Positions 10,624 to 20,458 are shown, counted from the first letter of the stretch. The stretch is DNA of 64,000 nucleotides from Prochlorococcus marinus str. MIT 9211 (GCF_000018585.1 NC_009976.1:925982-989981); one strand, 5' to 3'. The notes: generated by a model not told the origin, from the sequence alone. Translations and numbers: made by a program.

Positions 10624-11514
10624 TTAAGGCAACCAATCAAATTCTGAATAGTCAGGTGACCTTTTCTCCAAGAAAGCATTGCGCCCTTCTTTAGATTCTT
10701 CTGTCCTATAAAACATGTGAGTTGCATGCCCAGCAAGTTCTTGAATACCTGCCAATCCATCTGTCTCCGCATTGAAAGCTGCTTTCAAGCATCTAATTGC
10801 GGTGGGACTGTTTTTTAGTATTTCCTTTGCCCATTTAACACCTTCAGCTTCAAGCTCATGAAGTGGAACAATTGCATTAATGAGTCCCATCCTTAATGCC
10901 TCTTCAGAGCTATATCTACGACACAAAAACCATATTTCACGTGCCTTTCTTTGTCCTACCACTCTAGTTAAATAACCTGCACCAAAACCACCGTCAAAGC
11001 TTCCTACTTTTGGTCCGGTCTGGCCAAAAATTGCGTTATCAGAAGCCAAGCTTAAATCGCATAAAAGATGAAGCACTTGCCCCCCCCCAATTGCATAGCC
11101 AGCAACGAGAGCAATTACTACTTTGGGCATGCTTCTAATAATTCTTTGAAGATCTAGAACATTTAATCGAGGCACCCCTTCTTCATCCATATATCCTCCA
11201 TCACCTCGAACACCCTGGTCCCCTCCGGAACAAAAAGCATAACCTCCATCTGCAGCGGGTCCTACTCCCGTAAATAAAACAACTCCAATATTCTTATCAT
11301 CACGAACATTGGCAAATGCAGTACAAAGTTCCAAAACAGTTTGTGGTCGAAAAGCATTTCGTTTAGAAGGTCTATTAATTGCAATTCGAGCTATTCCATT
11401 TTTGCTTTTATCAAGAAAAATATCCGTAAAGTTGCCACATGGTTGCCAATCAACTGAACTAATGCCAGGCAAAACTTGTCTAGGCATATAATCAGACCCA
11501 TTTTTTTTAGTCAT
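10624..11514 (-). CDS. menB: 1,4-dihydroxy-2-naphthoyl-CoA synthase
   Basis: Crotonase-fold enzyme that closes the naphthoate ring on the way to phylloquinone, the A1 cofactor of photosystem I. 296 residues. Motifs: [67 protein letters not shown], and the C-terminal [15 protein letters not shown] start at 11514. It follows menD by 14 bp, so they are probably one transcript. The three-glycine codon stretch in GYAIGGGQ is written as nine G in a row on the coding strand (11080-11088), in frame and uninterrupted here. Confidence 0.96.
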   Translation of the reverse strand: MTKKNGSDYMPRQVLPGISSVDWQPCGNFTDIFLDKSKNGIARIAINRPSKRNAFRPQTVLELCTAFANVRDDKNIGVVLFTGVGPAADGGYAFCSGGDQGVRGDGGYMDEEGVPRLNVLDLQRIIRSMPKVVIALVAGYAIGGGQVLHLLCDLSLASDNAIFGQTGPKVGSFDGGFGAGYLTRVVGQRKAREIWFLCRRYSSEEALRMGLINAIVPLHELEAEGVKWAKEILKNSPTAIRCLKAAFNAETDGLAGIQELAGHATHMFYRTEESKEGRNAFLEKRSPDYSEFDWLP

Positions 11515-11528
11515 TGTGATGAAAATAA

Positions 11529-13373
11529 TTAGGTAGAGTTTTTCTTAGACTCATTTACATATTCCTTCAGCCTATAGGATATATCTTTCCTTAAAGAGCT
11601 ATCACTTGATGAGTTTGTAGTGACTCTGAGTAAGACCGGCTCAGATAGATTTAAACTCCAATCCAAAGCCAATTTTAATTCGTTAAAATTCTTGACCTGC
11701 CTTGATGTAATTTTATAGGCTGAAGCAAGTTCAAGATGATTTACATGCTGAGGCATAATAAATAACTCATTAAAATCACCTTTATAAATTTGATTATTAT
11801 GAATTTGTTTAAATATGCCGCCACCACAGTTATCAATCAATATTATAATTAACGACAAAGGTTTGATTTGCGAGAATAACCAACCATTAATATCATGGAG
11901 CAATGCAAGATCTCCTGTAATTAATATCATTCTACCTTTAGCGAATGAAAGCCCCATAGCTAAAGATAAAGTACCATCAATTCCTGAAGCCCCTCTAAAA
12001 CCATAGAAAAATCTAGGACCATAGCCACCACAACCAGAGAAGGTTATCCAATCTCTAATTGGACTACTAGCAGAAAGCATTATTGGAATTTCCTCAGGTA
12101 ATAATTTTGGCAACCAATATGCCAATGATGGTTCAGTAATGTCATCATCTAATAAGAACTCTTCACCTAACCAATTCGCTATAATCTGATCATCCTTATT
12201 GATTGCTTTTAACGAAGATGTAAGAAGTTTGCTCTGCATCTTCGTTTTAAATTTATTAATCCTTAGTAATTCCTTATACCAGCTAACAAAACCTCTCGAA
12301 TATTGAAAAGCAATCTTAAGAGGATCAAGAGGTCTTGTATCCCCTTCTGTTATAAGAACCTGCAATGAAGAAATATTCTTTAACCAATTCTCAAGTATTC
12401 GACTTGAAGGCATAGGACCTAAACGAAGAATCTGTAAATTTTTCTCTTGAATTGAGATCCCAGAAGAGAGAATATGCTCCCAATATTTAATACAGCTATC
12501 AGAGTTGAGTGCTGCTAGTGAAAGTGGGTCAGCAAATACTGGCCACCCAGTTAATTCTGACCAGAGTTTAACGGTTTCTTGGAAATCATTTAAGTCTTTA
12601 AGAGCTCCTCTCCAAGGACCAATTATTAAGATTCCAGGTTTATAAGGGTCTAGCTGAGGAAAGTTGGAATTAATTTGTGGTTCTTTTAATTTGCTGGCAG
12701 TTATAGAACATTGAGTGTAATTAAATGAATCAGGCACCCAACCATCCCATACTGACTTCTGGTCTTCAAATGAAGCCAGTAATGGTTCTTCTATTGGAAG
12801 ATTTAAGTGAACTGGTCCAGGGAAATCATGAGCTAAGGCCCAAACATTAGAAGTAAGTTCATTAAGTGTTTGAGAAGTAAATTTATGTATACCAAGAGTT
12901 GGGCCTGATTTAACAGATCTAGAAACAGCCAAAAGAAACTCTTCTTGATTTACACTTTGATTGGCGCCGCAATTCTTTAATCGCTCAGGCCTATCTGCAG
13001 TAATAAAAATAATCGGATGACAGGACCTATCTGCTTCGATAGCTGCAGGCAAAAGGTTTCCAACTGCACTTCCTGAAGTTGTTATCACAATTACCCCCTT
13101 GCCAGTTGCAGCACTAAGGCCAAGAGCCATAAAACTTGCAGATCTTTCATCAACAGCTGTATAAAGCTTCAGGTCAAATGACTCGGCCAAGCCTCCAGCA
13201 GCTATTGCCAATGGTCCAGATCTACTTCCAGAACAAAGAACTAGATTTTCCATCCCATAACTTTGGAAAGCGTTTAGTAGCTTTATTGCTATGAAAAGGT
13301 TGGTGCGTGCTAAAGACAGTGAAAATGGAGTAGCTGATCCAATCCTCGGATAAAAACTCCAAATATGAAACAA
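11529..13373 (-). CDS. menD: 2-succinyl-5-enolpyruvyl-6-hydroxy-3-cyclohexene-1-carboxylate synthase
   Basis: ThDP enzyme that combines isochorismate and 2-oxoglutarate in phylloquinone synthesis. 614 residues. The N-terminal part has [15 protein letters not shown] and [15 protein letters not shown] with the catalytic Glu, then [22 protein letters not shown]; the C-terminal ThDP region has [17 protein letters not shown] and [17 protein letters not shown]. The only conventional start giving a full N-terminus is a TTG at 13373; no in-frame ATG occurs before the GMENL segment. It is divergent from lepB with just 16 bp between the two starts, so the promoters must overlap coding sequence. Confidence 0.93.
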   Translation of the reverse strand: MFHIWSFYPRIGSATPFSLSLARTNLFIAIKLLNAFQSYGMENLVLCSGSRSGPLAIAAGGLAESFDLKLYTAVDERSASFMALGLSAATGKGVIVITTSGSAVGNLLPAAIEADRSCHPIIFITADRPERLKNCGANQSVNQEEFLLAVSRSVKSGPTLGIHKFTSQTLNELTSNVWALAHDFPGPVHLNLPIEEPLLASFEDQKSVWDGWVPDSFNYTQCSITASKLKEPQINSNFPQLDPYKPGILIIGPWRGALKDLNDFQETVKLWSELTGWPVFADPLSLAALNSDSCIKYWEHILSSGISIQEKNLQILRLGPMPSSRILENWLKNISSLQVLITEGDTRPLDPLKIAFQYSRGFVSWYKELLRINKFKTKMQSKLLTSSLKAINKDDQIIANWLGEEFLLDDDITEPSLAYWLPKLLPEEIPIMLSASSPIRDWITFSGCGGYGPRFFYGFRGASGIDGTLSLAMGLSFAKGRMILITGDLALLHDINGWLFSQIKPLSLIIILIDNCGGGIFKQIHNNQIYKGDFNELFIMPQHVNHLELASAYKITSRQVKNFNELKLALDWSLNLSEPVLLRVTTNSSSDSSLRKDISYRLKEYVNESKKNST

Positions 13374-13389
13374 CTAAAAAAATTTTTAA

Positions 13390-13980
13390 ATGACTTCTCC
13401 AAGGGAAAAAAAACCTAACCAGAAAAAAAATAGCTGGACAGGGATAATTATCTGGATTTTGATCGCCATATTTCTGAGATGGCAAGTAATTGAACCACGA
13501 TGGATTCCGTCTGGTTCAATGTTGCCCACATTGAATATTCAAGATCGTATTTTGGTCGAAAAACTAAGTCCAAAGATCAAAAAGTTTAAAAATCCATCAG
13601 CTATGCGTAACGCAATTGTAGTTTTCAATCCTCCTCAACAACTTATTGATGCAGGCTACGAGAGCAATGCAGCCTTAATTAAAAGAATTGTTGGAATTCC
13701 AGGAGATAAAATAGAGGTTAATTCTGGAAAATTAATTAGGAATGGAGAGACAGTTAAAGAAACATGGTTATCTGAGCCTATAGGTTATGAAATGAAAAAA
13801 ATAATTGTTCCACCACATTCCTTTTGGGTTTTAGGAGACAACAGAAACAACAGTCTTGACTCACATCTTTGGGGTGAATTGCCAGAAGAAAACCTAATTG
13901 GAACTGCGCTTGTAAGGTATTGGCCTATTAACAATATTGGATCTATTCGGTTCTCTCCCTCAACAAATGTAGTTAGTTAA
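13390..13980 (+). CDS. lepB: Signal peptidase I
   Basis: Membrane-anchored serine protease that removes signal peptides on the outer face of the cytoplasmic or thylakoid membrane. 196 residues with one N-terminal membrane segment (about residues 16-34). The catalytic Ser is Ser43 in IPSGSMLPTL, the Lys is in ALIKRIVGIPGDK, and the third conserved box is VLGDNRNNSLDSHLWGELP. ATG at 13390. The menD start is on the opposite strand only 16 bp away. Confidence 0.94.
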   Translation: MTSPREKKPNQKKNSWTGIIIWILIAIFLRWQVIEPRWIPSGSMLPTLNIQDRILVEKLSPKIKKFKNPSAMRNAIVVFNPPQQLIDAGYESNAALIKRIVGIPGDKIEVNSGKLIRNGETVKETWLSEPIGYEMKKIIVPPHSFWVLGDNRNNSLDSHLWGELPEENLIGTALVRYWPINNIGSIRFSPSTNVVS

Positions 13981-14025
13981 TGCCACAATGCGATAAGGTC
14001 AATGTTGAGATAGAGAGCTGAAGGA

Positions 14026-14376
14026 ATGTTCAATCCTGAGTTTCTTACTACAGATAGCAATGATGGACATGAAGGTAATGCTCTTATTGAGTACCTTCAA
14101 GACCAATCACCAGATGTTCTTCAAAGGGTAGCCAAATCTGCAAGCACAGATATTCAAGACATAATCCGCCATAATGTTCAGGGGCTTCTTGGCATGCTCC
14201 CTGGAGAGCAATTTGAAGTAAAAGTAACCTCATCAAGGGATCAATTGGCTAATCTTTTAGCATCAGCCATGATGACCGGCTACTTCCTAAGACAAATGGA
14301 GCAACGTAAAGAACTTGAAGAATCGCTTATATCTGATCAAGAAATGGCAGTAGACACAGATGACCTTAATCTCTAA
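14026..14376 (+). CDS. DUF760 family protein
   Basis: 116-residue soluble protein, conserved in cyanobacteria and plastids but without an assigned function. The family pattern is the LIEYLQDQSPDVLQRVAKSAS segment followed by IIRHNVQGLLGMLPGEQFEVKV and a helical stretch RDQLANLLASAMMTGYFLRQMEQR. AAGGA lies close upstream of the ATG at 14026. Its last 11 bases overlap the end of the convergent DUF4336 gene. Confidence 0.82.
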   Translation: MFNPEFLTTDSNDGHEGNALIEYLQDQSPDVLQRVAKSASTDIQDIIRHNVQGLLGMLPGEQFEVKVTSSRDQLANLLASAMMTGYFLRQMEQRKELEESLISDQEMAVDTDDLNL

Positions 14377-15571
14377 AAGCTCTTAAAGGATCCTGAGGTA
14401 CAACACCTTTCTTTAGAAGACTTTTATCAACTGAATCAAGGAAAATCCAATTTCCATCTGACTTAGCCCAATTAGAAAGACTTATTTTTCTCCTAAAGTC
14501 CCGACAAATCCTAGAATTAAAATCTATTGGGGCTGAGAAATGAGCTGGTATAACCCTTCTCATTCCCTTAAGTTTACTAAGAGTATCTAACCATCTTAAA
14601 AACTCATCTTTTGCTCTTGGGAAAACAAGCCTTTCCAATACAGGGGCAATTTGCAAAAGAGGTCTGTTTTTTCCTATTAATTTGGCAGTTGAAGTCTCCC
14701 AATCTTTAGCCCAGACAAATGGATAGATGCCAAAATGAGCCTTTAAATTACGTAAACCAGGTCTAAAAGAATTCTTCAAGATTATTCCAACCGGTGGGAT
14801 AGAAAGTTTGTCTGGCTTCAAAAATGAAGAGAAGAGAACCAACCTTGCCCATCCTTTTTTCCTAAGCAAAGGAGTATCTACTAGAGGCTGATCTCCAGAA
14901 TCTCGAGCATGAAATAAAATTGGAGTAGGGTCGTAATCAAATAATTCTGGGGGCTTATCCTGGATCCCAATCAAGGCATCAGTAACTATTAACGATCCAG
15001 TAGGTTTATGAAAGCAGGAGATTTCTTGGAATCTTCCAAGACCAATATCCAAAGGTCCTAAAGAAATCCATTCGCAAGATTGTGATTCAGGTAAACCATC
15101 ATTAAAAATTCTTCTAGTCCTGTTCACAGGGAAGCCAAGCAAAGCCAAAGGCATAGCCAAAGGAAAACTCCATTGACCAGGACAAACCCATAAAAGTGCT
15201 TTTGGGAAAGCTCTTGCCATAGCTGGCATAGAAATTTTATGCTCTAAGCCTGAAGCTGTTGGAAGAACTATCGAAACAACAGGACCATGCTTGTCTTCTA
15301 GAGAATGCAAAATATCAAGTAATTCATCTGTAGGAGGCAAGGGGTTAATTAACATAAGTCCGTTTAATGTTTTGATTACCGTCAAACGAACTGGTACGGC
15401 AACATAATAGAGTCCTTGTAATTGTTCAAAAGACCAAATTTGATTAGGCACTAATTCTTTAAATACAGTTTTTCGAATCCCATATGGGTAAAGAGGGAAT
15501 AGAGGCCACCAATACCACTTCTGACGACTTAATTCCTGTCTATTTACAGTATGATTTGACGTTTTTGACAC
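14366..15571 (-). CDS. DUF4336 domain-containing protein
   Basis: 401 residues. The layout resembles cyanobacterial and plant DUF4336 proteins, some of which have a degenerate metallo-beta-lactamase-like fold: PNQIWSFEQLQGLYYVAVPVRLTVIKT, then LMLINPLPPTDELLDILHSLE, IVLPTASGLEHKISMPAMARAFP, and SLIVTDALIGIQDKPP. No catalytic function is established. The start is a GTG at 15571. It follows the permease gene of the metal transporter on the same strand with a 2-bp gap, so it may share its transcript. Confidence 0.75.
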   Translation of the reverse strand: MSKTSNHTVNRQELSRQKWYWWPLFPLYPYGIRKTVFKELVPNQIWSFEQLQGLYYVAVPVRLTVIKTLNGLMLINPLPPTDELLDILHSLEDKHGPVVSIVLPTASGLEHKISMPAMARAFPKALLWVCPGQWSFPLAMPLALLGFPVNRTRRIFNDGLPESQSCEWISLGPLDIGLGRFQEISCFHKPTGSLIVTDALIGIQDKPPELFDYDPTPILFHARDSGDQPLVDTPLLRKKGWARLVLFSSFLKPDKLSIPPVGIILKNSFRPGLRNLKAHFGIYPFVWAKDWETSTAKLIGKNRPLLQIAPVLERLVFPRAKDEFLRWLDTLSKLKGMRRVIPAHFSAPIDFNSRICRDFRRKISLSNWAKSDGNWIFLDSVDKSLLKKGVVPQDPLRAFRD

Positions 15572-15573
15572 TG

Positions 15574-16443
15574 CTATCTAGAGCTTAAATTCTTATATTT
15601 GATAATTCCATACCTAGGTGCAAATAAAAAAGCTATTAAGAATATCAAAGTTTGTACAAGTACAATCGACCCTCCCGTTTCTATATCAGACCAGTAACTT
15701 ATATATACTCCTAATATACTAGATATTGAGCTACTTATAACAGCTAGAAGTGTCATGCGGTCAAACCTATCTGTCAACAAGTATGCAGTTGCACCAGGAG
15801 TAATTAGCATGGCAACAACTAAAATTATGCCAACAGTCTGGAGTCCAGCAACAGCAGCCAATGATAAAACTGATAACAATAAATAATGTAGCAAACCAGT
15901 ATTAATACCAATAGATCTAGCATGAGTTGCATCAAAACAGTACAACATTAAATCTCGTCTAAATATTAATAATATAGCGACAACTAGAAATGAAATTATG
16001 ATTGTCTGAGTCACATCTGAGTTAGATATACCTAAGGGACTACCAAACAGGATGTGCATTAAGTCAATATTACTTTTTATCTTAGAGACCAGAACAAGTC
16101 CTAAAGCAAAAAATCCTGTAAAAACAAGGCCAATAACAGTATCTTCCTTGACTCTAGACTTTTGTTTAACAAAGCCAATCAAAGCCACAGAGCCTACTCC
16201 AAAAACGAAAGCACCTAAAGAGAACGGAAGGCCTAGTGCATAAGCAACAACAACTCCAGGCATTACCGCATGAGAAACAGCATCGCCCATTAAAGCCCAG
16301 CCTTTAAGAGTCATATAGCAAGAAAGTAGCCCGCAAACACCACCAACCAAAGCGCTAACCATGAGAGCTTTCCTCATGAATTCATGGGTCAGTGGTTCTA
16401 GTAGTAAAGAAGAAGGGGAAATAGAAACAAACAATTCACTCAT
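15574..16443 (-). CDS. mntB: Metal ABC transporter permease (manganese/zinc type)
   Basis: Integral membrane subunit of an ABC-3 family importer. 289 residues with about eight hydrophobic segments. Family signatures: LEPLTHEFMRKALMVSALVGGVCGLLSCYMTLKGWALMGDA contains the coupling region, with DAVSHAVMPGVVVAYALG next. Substrate is inferred from the partner binding protein. The ATG at 16443 overlaps the stop of the ATPase gene in an ATGA arrangement, so the two are translationally coupled. Confidence 0.9.
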   Translation of the reverse strand: MSELFVSISPSSLLLEPLTHEFMRKALMVSALVGGVCGLLSCYMTLKGWALMGDAVSHAVMPGVVVAYALGLPFSLGAFVFGVGSVALIGFVKQKSRVKEDTVIGLVFTGFFALGLVLVSKIKSNIDLMHILFGSPLGISNSDVTQTIIISFLVVAILLIFRRDLMLYCFDATHARSIGINTGLLHYLLLSVLSLAAVAGLQTVGIILVVAMLITPGATAYLLTDRFDRMTLLAVISSSISSILGVYISYWSDIETGGSIVLVQTLIFLIAFLFAPRYGIIKYKNLSSR

Positions 16444-17237
16444 TGTTCATAGTCGCCTGCAGACGTGGCACCAGAGATAGGGTCGGGATGCATTCCGCCA
16501 AATGTCATAGAAAGATTTTCTGATGTGAACACTTCAGAAGTATTCCCATAAGCTAAAACAGTCTTATTGATGAGAACAACAAGGTCACAAAAATCTCTAA
16601 CATGACTTAAATCATGAGTAGAAATCAAAATGGTACGGCCGTCTTGTTTAAACTGTAAAAACAATTCAGCCATAAGCTTCTCAGTCCTAATATCTACTCC
16701 GCTAAAAGGTTCATCAAGAAGTAAAACAGAAGCTCGCTGAGCTATTGCTCTAGCTAGGAAAGCTCTCTTCCTTTGCCCACCAGAAAGTGCTCCAATAGGT
16801 TTATTCAAAAAATCAGTCAGTTCAACTCTTTCAATTGCATGCCATACAGCTTGTCTATCAGATGCTCTAGGAATGCGCATAAAATTCATCGAGCCATATC
16901 TTCCCATCATCACGACATCCCATACACTCACAGGGAAGGAACAGTCGATTCCCTCATTTTGAGGGACATATGCCACCGCCTGATCCTTTTGAGCTTTTAA
17001 AACTGAAAGTCCATTTATGCGAATTTTGCCTCTAGATGGACGAATGAATCCCATTAGGGCCTTAAAGAGAGTGGACTTACCAGCTCCATTCATTCCTACG
17101 AGACCACAAATGCACCCTGACTTCAATTTGAGACTTGCATCATAAAGAGCAAGCGTACCGTTGTAATCAACACAAACCTCTTCAGCTTCTATTCGAAGGA
17201 ATTCCCGTTCTTTTTGGTTAATAAATAAATCCGTCAT
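16440..17237 (-). CDS. mntA: Metal ABC transporter ATP-binding protein
   Basis: 265-residue ATPase of the importer. Walker A is GLVGMNGAGKSTLFK, the ABC signature is LSGGQRKRAFLARAIA, Walker B is SVLLLDEPFSGVD, and the switch His is in ISTHDLSHV. The Q-loop lies in AYVPQNEGIDCSFPVSV. ATG at 17237. It is 8 bp downstream of the binding-protein gene and overlaps the permease gene, so the order is binding protein, ATPase, permease. Confidence 0.93.
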   Translation of the reverse strand: MTDLFINQKEREFLRIEAEEVCVDYNGTLALYDASLKLKSGCICGLVGMNGAGKSTLFKALMGFIRPSRGKIRINGLSVLKAQKDQAVAYVPQNEGIDCSFPVSVWDVVMMGRYGSMNFMRIPRASDRQAVWHAIERVELTDFLNKPIGALSGGQRKRAFLARAIAQRASVLLLDEPFSGVDIRTEKLMAELFLQFKQDGRTILISTHDLSHVRDFCDLVVLINKTVLAYGNTSEVFTSENLSMTFGGMHPDPISGATSAGDYEQ

Positions 17238-17245
17238 TGAGCAAT

Positions 17246-18208
17246 TTAATTTTGTGCCAGCCCTTGGCGAATCAACTGAACGTTATGGCGCTGGAGGTCA
17301 AGAAAGGTGGATGCAGGGCCATTAGCGGGAGAAAGAGAGTCAACATAGAACGTACCACCAAACGTGGTTCCACTGATGCGAGCAACTTCACGTTGAGCTT
17401 TATCGCTTACGGTACTTTCACAAAAAATGGTGGGAATCTTCTTCTCTTTAATTTTGCGAACAAGATTGAGCATTCTTTTAGGGGTTACCTGACTTTCTGC
17501 ATTGACAGGCCATAAATATGCTTCTTCCATACCATAATCTTCAGCCAAATAACTAAATGCGCCTTCACAACTCACCAGTAATCTTTTTTCAGGGGGAATT
17601 GAGCCTAATGAGGCTATGAGTTCATTATCTAATTTCTGTAATTCTGATTTGTATTTTTCAGCATTTAGAATGAACATCTCTTTCCCATTAGGATCTATAA
17701 GAGTAAAAGCTTGTACTAATTTATCTACATAATGCTGAGCTCTTTTAGGAGACATCCAAGCATGTGGATTGGGCCTGCCATTATATAAATCTCCAGAGAT
17801 GGGTATTGGCTTCATCCCATCTGTTAGTACGACCTTAGGAACATCGCCTGCTGCTGCTATAAAGTCCTTCGCCCAAAGTTCCAATCCAAGACCATTCTCA
17901 ACAATCAAATCAGCCTTAGAGGCTTTAACTAGGTCACTAGGAGTGGGTTTATATCCATGTATCTCAACACCTTGCTTAGTAACAGACCTAACCAACAATC
18001 TATCGCCAGCAATATTTCTTGAAATATCTGCTAAAACAGTAAATGTTGTTAATACAAGAGGTTTTGAAGATTTATTGTCTTCAAGGATTTGACTTGTATT
18101 TGACTTACAAGAAAGAAGAAATCCTATGACTAAAGCAATCAGAGCAGGTATTGAGAGCCGCCTACTAAAAGTAGCAATGTAAGTCAGGTTAGATAGACGT
18201 ATAGACAT
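17246..18208 (-). CDS. mntC: Metal ABC transporter substrate-binding lipoprotein (manganese type)
   Basis: 320-residue cluster A-I periplasmic metal receptor (ZnuA/MntC family). The N-terminus has a long hydrophobic signal ending in a lipobox-like LLSC, so it is probably lipid-anchored. The four expected metal ligands are visible: His in EIHGYKPTPSD, His in NPHAWMSP, Glu in SCEGAFSYLA, and Asp in YVDSLSPANG. The His-His-Glu-Asp set is the manganese-type pattern. There is no His-rich loop, which also argues against a zinc-type ZnuA. It is the first gene of the importer operon. Confidence 0.9.
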   Translation of the reverse strand: MSIRLSNLTYIATFSRRLSIPALIALVIGFLLSCKSNTSQILEDNKSSKPLVLTTFTVLADISRNIAGDRLLVRSVTKQGVEIHGYKPTPSDLVKASKADLIVENGLGLELWAKDFIAAAGDVPKVVLTDGMKPIPISGDLYNGRPNPHAWMSPKRAQHYVDKLVQAFTLIDPNGKEMFILNAEKYKSELQKLDNELIASLGSIPPEKRLLVSCEGAFSYLAEDYGMEEAYLWPVNAESQVTPKRMLNLVRKIKEKKIPTIFCESTVSDKAQREVARISGTTFGGTFYVDSLSPANGPASTFLDLQRHNVQLIRQGLAQN

Positions 18209-18275
18209 AAGCTAAAGTCAGATCCAAAGGTGAGATTGGCTTTATAATCGAAGCAACTTAGATAAGTGATAAGAA

Positions 18276-19634
18276 TTAACCAAGCCCAAGTTGTTGTTTC
18301 GGGTCATTAATAGTGTCTTTTAACCATTCATTTGCCTGCTGTATAAAGGAATTCCAATCAACTTTTTCAGATGCTGCTGCTTTTGAAACTAACTCAGGAG
18401 CTTGATGATGCAATAATTCCAAGTCAGGTTGAGAAACTCCGTTATTCAAAGCCATCCAATCGGCCATAGAGCGACCTACAACTCTAGTTAAATATGCAGC
18501 ACTTAAAGCCTGCATAGAGCCAGCGGCGATCCAAGTACCTCCATGCAGTTTGGCAACACCCAGAAGAGCTTGCCCACTCCACTCAACAACCCCTTGAGCA
18601 AGGGCTGCAAGGGCTAATTGTCGAGCGACTGCCTTTAACAAATTAGGGTCAATATTACAAGCCCAAAGCTTACCCATCTCTTGAATCATTAAGCCATTAA
18701 CTACTGCAACAGATAGAAGATCTGTAGTCGGAACAGGGGAAGCAAATACAGCTCCCGCCACGAGCCATTGAGAGCGATTTTGAATAACTCTAAATTTTTC
18801 TCTCCTCAACAACTCCAAGTCCGACTGCCAAGATGAATGAAGTCTTGATAGCAATCTTTGCCGAGTAAGATCTAAGTTTTTGCCGGGTTGCTCCAAGTAA
18901 CGCCTAACGGGAGTTAAGACATCTTTAATCTGCTCATTCTGGCCATTCCACTGTAAAACGCGATTATTCCATCTATCAGGCAATTGGGATAGAAGGGCTT
19001 TATGGTGTTCATTCCAACTAGAAGAATCTTCCCAAGTAACCAATATCCATGAAGGTTGATCTAAAGGCACTTTTTCAAGCCAAATAAGATCAACCGCTCT
19101 TAAAGGTAAAGGTAGGTAATAAAGAATTGAATCCTTTTCAAAAAGATTAGTTGGGTATTTCCAAAAATCGTTTTGTATTGGAAGGGAAGAAGGAAGCCAT
19201 GAGAGTTTTACGGGAATAGGACCTGCAATGGCTTCTTTAAAAGTATTTATTTCTGGCAAGCCATTACTTAATGTGCTTACCAGTGCAAGTGATTGAGGAT
19301 TTGATCTCTGAGTAATTTGCTCTAGATCATTTTCTCTCTTTTGACTATTAATTGAATATTCTTCTTCTCCTTCAAGTGTTTGAAATTGAGCGAGCACTTC
19401 ATTGCATCGACTTATCCAGCCTTTTACTGTCATTGGTGCTTTAAAAGATCCCTTTGAGGATCTTGACAAAAACCAAGCTCCTGCTGTGGCGGTAATAAGA
19501 GCAACCCCCCCAGCTGGGATATGAATAAGGTCATTAACGACCCATTCTCCCAAAATCATCGAGCCAAGAACTATCCCGACCTTATTAACTGGCAAAGAAG
19601 GGATGGGGAAAGGGAATGATGTGTTTTTGTTCAC
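18276..19634 (-). CDS. DUF697 family membrane protein with degenerate GTPase-like region
   Basis: 452 residues. There is a membrane-hairpin-like N-terminus (IVLGSMILGEWVV and GVALITATAGAWFL). A long middle stretch follows in which I see no GxxxxGK[ST] P-loop. The C-terminal DUF697-like part has WLVAGAVFASPVPTTDLLSVAVVNGLMIQEMGKLW and ALAALAQGVVEWSGQALLGVAKL. DUF697 proteins often follow an Era-like GTPase domain, and cyanobacterial members can have lost it. The start is a GTG at 19634. Function is unknown; it may act at the membrane. Confidence 0.7.
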   Translation of the reverse strand: MNKNTSFPFPIPSLPVNKVGIVLGSMILGEWVVNDLIHIPAGGVALITATAGAWFLSRSSKGSFKAPMTVKGWISRCNEVLAQFQTLEGEEEYSINSQKRENDLEQITQRSNPQSLALVSTLSNGLPEINTFKEAIAGPIPVKLSWLPSSLPIQNDFWKYPTNLFEKDSILYYLPLPLRAVDLIWLEKVPLDQPSWILVTWEDSSSWNEHHKALLSQLPDRWNNRVLQWNGQNEQIKDVLTPVRRYLEQPGKNLDLTRQRLLSRLHSSWQSDLELLRREKFRVIQNRSQWLVAGAVFASPVPTTDLLSVAVVNGLMIQEMGKLWACNIDPNLLKAVARQLALAALAQGVVEWSGQALLGVAKLHGGTWIAAGSMQALSAAYLTRVVGRSMADWMALNNGVSQPDLELLHHQAPELVSKAAASEKVDWNSFIQQANEWLKDTINDPKQQLGLG

Positions 19635-19876
19635 GGATTCACCTAATCTGACTTCTTATTAACTCATTTAAAATATTAAGGCAAATCCAAACTGCTAGAA
19701 TGCAAGTCAAAACCTCCCTTTACAAAGGCAAACCTTATAAACAATAAATTGATTTTTCAGCAAAATTATTTCGGTTGGAATCTTCTCTAAGTGTGAATCT
19801 GCTAAACGAGTTCGAATAAAACTTCTCAAGAAGGCCTCGGATGCGCCAAACTTGATTTTGGTATTGGACTGAATTT

Positions 19877-20452
19877 ATGAGCGATTCCTATGGAGATCCT
19901 CAACAAAACCAAAGAAACTTTGATTCCAGAAACGGAGGCTTTAGAGGAGGGCGTAATTCTGGGCCTCGTGAAGGTGGAGGATTTAGGATCAGACTAAGTG
20001 ACAATGAGATGAAAGCAGCGAGAGCTCTTCAAGAAGCATTCAACCTTCGTTCAACTGTTGCTGTTCTTGGTTTTGCATTGAGAACCCTTGGTCAAATGCT
20101 TGAGGAAGGAAAACTCAATGACCTAATAACCCAACAACATGCTCAAGGTCACAGAAACACCAGTCACAGCAGTAAGTCAGGGATGACCGGACAAAATAGA
20201 GATTTTCAAGGGGGAAATAGAAGCAATAACAAGCCAAACCCTTTCGCGAGACCTGAAAAGCCCTCGTCACCAGAGGCCTCAACAAATAACAATCCCCTCA
20301 CTGAAGACAAAGAAGGCATTGCTCTTAATAATAAAGAAACAGATTCCGATAATGAAACACCCGAAACAGAGTCAGAACTTGAAACAAAGAAAGAAACAAC
20401 TAAAGACAAGGTAATCAGCGACGAAAGTGTAACTTCTGAATCAAAGGGTTAA
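19877..20452 (+). CDS. RGG-rich protein with a ribbon-helix-helix-like core
   Basis: 191 residues, not recognised as a named family. Three regions are visible: an N-terminal low-complexity Gly/Arg stretch (GGFRGGRNSGPREGGG, residues about 20-35); a short ordered core FRIRLSDNEMKAARAL followed by EAFNLRSTVAVLGFALRTLGQML (residues about 36-78), which reads as a beta strand and two helices like an RHH dimer unit; and a disordered tail rich in Asn, Ser and Glu, ending in a run of acidic and Lys residues. DNA or RNA binding is inference. ATG at 19877; a 242-bp gap precedes it. It is followed after 6 bp by trpS. Confidence 0.75.
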   Translation: MSDSYGDPQQNQRNFDSRNGGFRGGRNSGPREGGGFRIRLSDNEMKAARALQEAFNLRSTVAVLGFALRTLGQMLEEGKLNDLITQQHAQGHRNTSHSSKSGMTGQNRDFQGGNRSNNKPNPFARPEKPSSPEASTNNNPLTEDKEGIALNNKETDSDNETPETESELETKKETTKDKVISDESVTSESKG

Positions 20453-20458
20453 TTATCA

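Noticed and set aside
10587-10772. Short minus-strand reading frame overlapping menB
   Set aside because: Lies within menB in another frame, with no start signal or recognised pattern; a shadow.
19635-19876. Possible small RNA or promoter in the gap before the RGG protein
   Set aside because: Only weak short hairpins and no recognisable Yfr-type motif; nothing supports a named RNA.
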